Shown here piece by piece: positions 41,017 through 41,024 of a stretch of 41,024 nt of DNA. The translations under genes and the position numbers were made by a program. Below the pieces are notes generated by a model, which made no database searches, was not told the DNA's origin, and saw only the letters and a list, made by a program, of their open reading frames with translations. Source of the DNA: Candidatus Desulfatibia profunda (lineage in GTDB: Bacteria; Desulfobacterota; Desulfobacteria; Desulfobacterales; UBA11574); assembly GCA_014382665.1 (NCBI GenBank), contig JACNJH010000125.1, forward strand, positions 1 to 41,024, given 5' to 3'. How positions within the stretch are numbered: position 1 is the stretch's first letter; every line of letters begins with the position of its first letter.

Positions 41017-41024
41017 TATTGAAA
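41009..41024 (+). CDS. Start of the next dcw gene, probably murG (partial)
   Basis: ATG at 41009 lies in the last codons of ftsW and opens a frame MNNIE that runs off the right edge. In the standard cluster order murG follows ftsW. Only five codons are visible, so the identity rests on gene order alone. Confidence 0.4.

Overview
The window looks like the chromosome of a Gram-negative anaerobe, most likely a Desulfobacterota (deltaproteobacterial, sulfate-reducer-like) bacterium. This is inferred from gene content: selA, a fused cobA-hemD, ferredoxin-dependent indolepyruvate oxidoreductase, gmhA (an LPS heptose gene), an MltC lipoprotein and a meso-DAP type murE. No rRNA or tRNA gene was seen.

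Positions 1-4250 (all genes on the minus strand) read as an integron gene-cassette array without an integrase in view. Small one- or two-gene units are separated by attC-like folded sites at about 603-702 (degenerate), 1264-1391, 2376-2479, 2940-3010 and 3620-3691. In the units where it can be tested, the 7-base box at the unit's 5' boundary is an exact or near complement of the R'' box after its last gene, the hallmark of excisable cassettes. Four cassettes carry BrnT-type toxins with three kinds of antitoxin; one toxin has an in-frame amber stop. The array ends directly behind pyrF.

Positions 4256-16056 hold housekeeping genes: pyrF (-), then on the plus strand selA, a degenerate GGDEF/TPR protein, gmhA, a deoxyhypusine-synthase-like protein, fmdB-type zinc ribbon, hemC, cobA-hemD, an M20-like protein lacking key catalytic residues, gpgS and moaA.

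Positions 16062-25878 (minus strand) form a transport and aromatic 2-oxoacid cluster: a transglutaminase-like gene, then iorA, iorB, a PaaK-type aryl-CoA ligase, livG, livF, livK, livH and livM. The 330-base gap in front of iorA encodes a 12-residue peptide with Phe-Trp-Arg-Trp-Trp, followed by competing hairpins and an intrinsic terminator that ends just before the iorA ribosome binding site. This looks like a tryptophan attenuator. With the ligase and importer downstream, it suggests an aryl-acid salvage route to aromatic amino acids, a proposal from sequence only. livF appears to start at CTG.

Positions 25972-30716 contain mltC, a broken PRC/MgtE_N/Nramp metal-transporter gene (single-base frameshift plus a fusion that has lost the first Nramp helix), a small membrane protein and a truncated cyclic-nucleotide-binding protein whose 3' end lies in a dispersed repeat. 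Positions 30717-41024 are the division and cell wall (dcw) cluster: mraZ, rsmH, ftsL, ftsI, murE, murF, mraY, murD, ftsW and the first bases of a gene that is probably murG. A GTGG-repeat MraZ operator lies immediately in front of mraZ.
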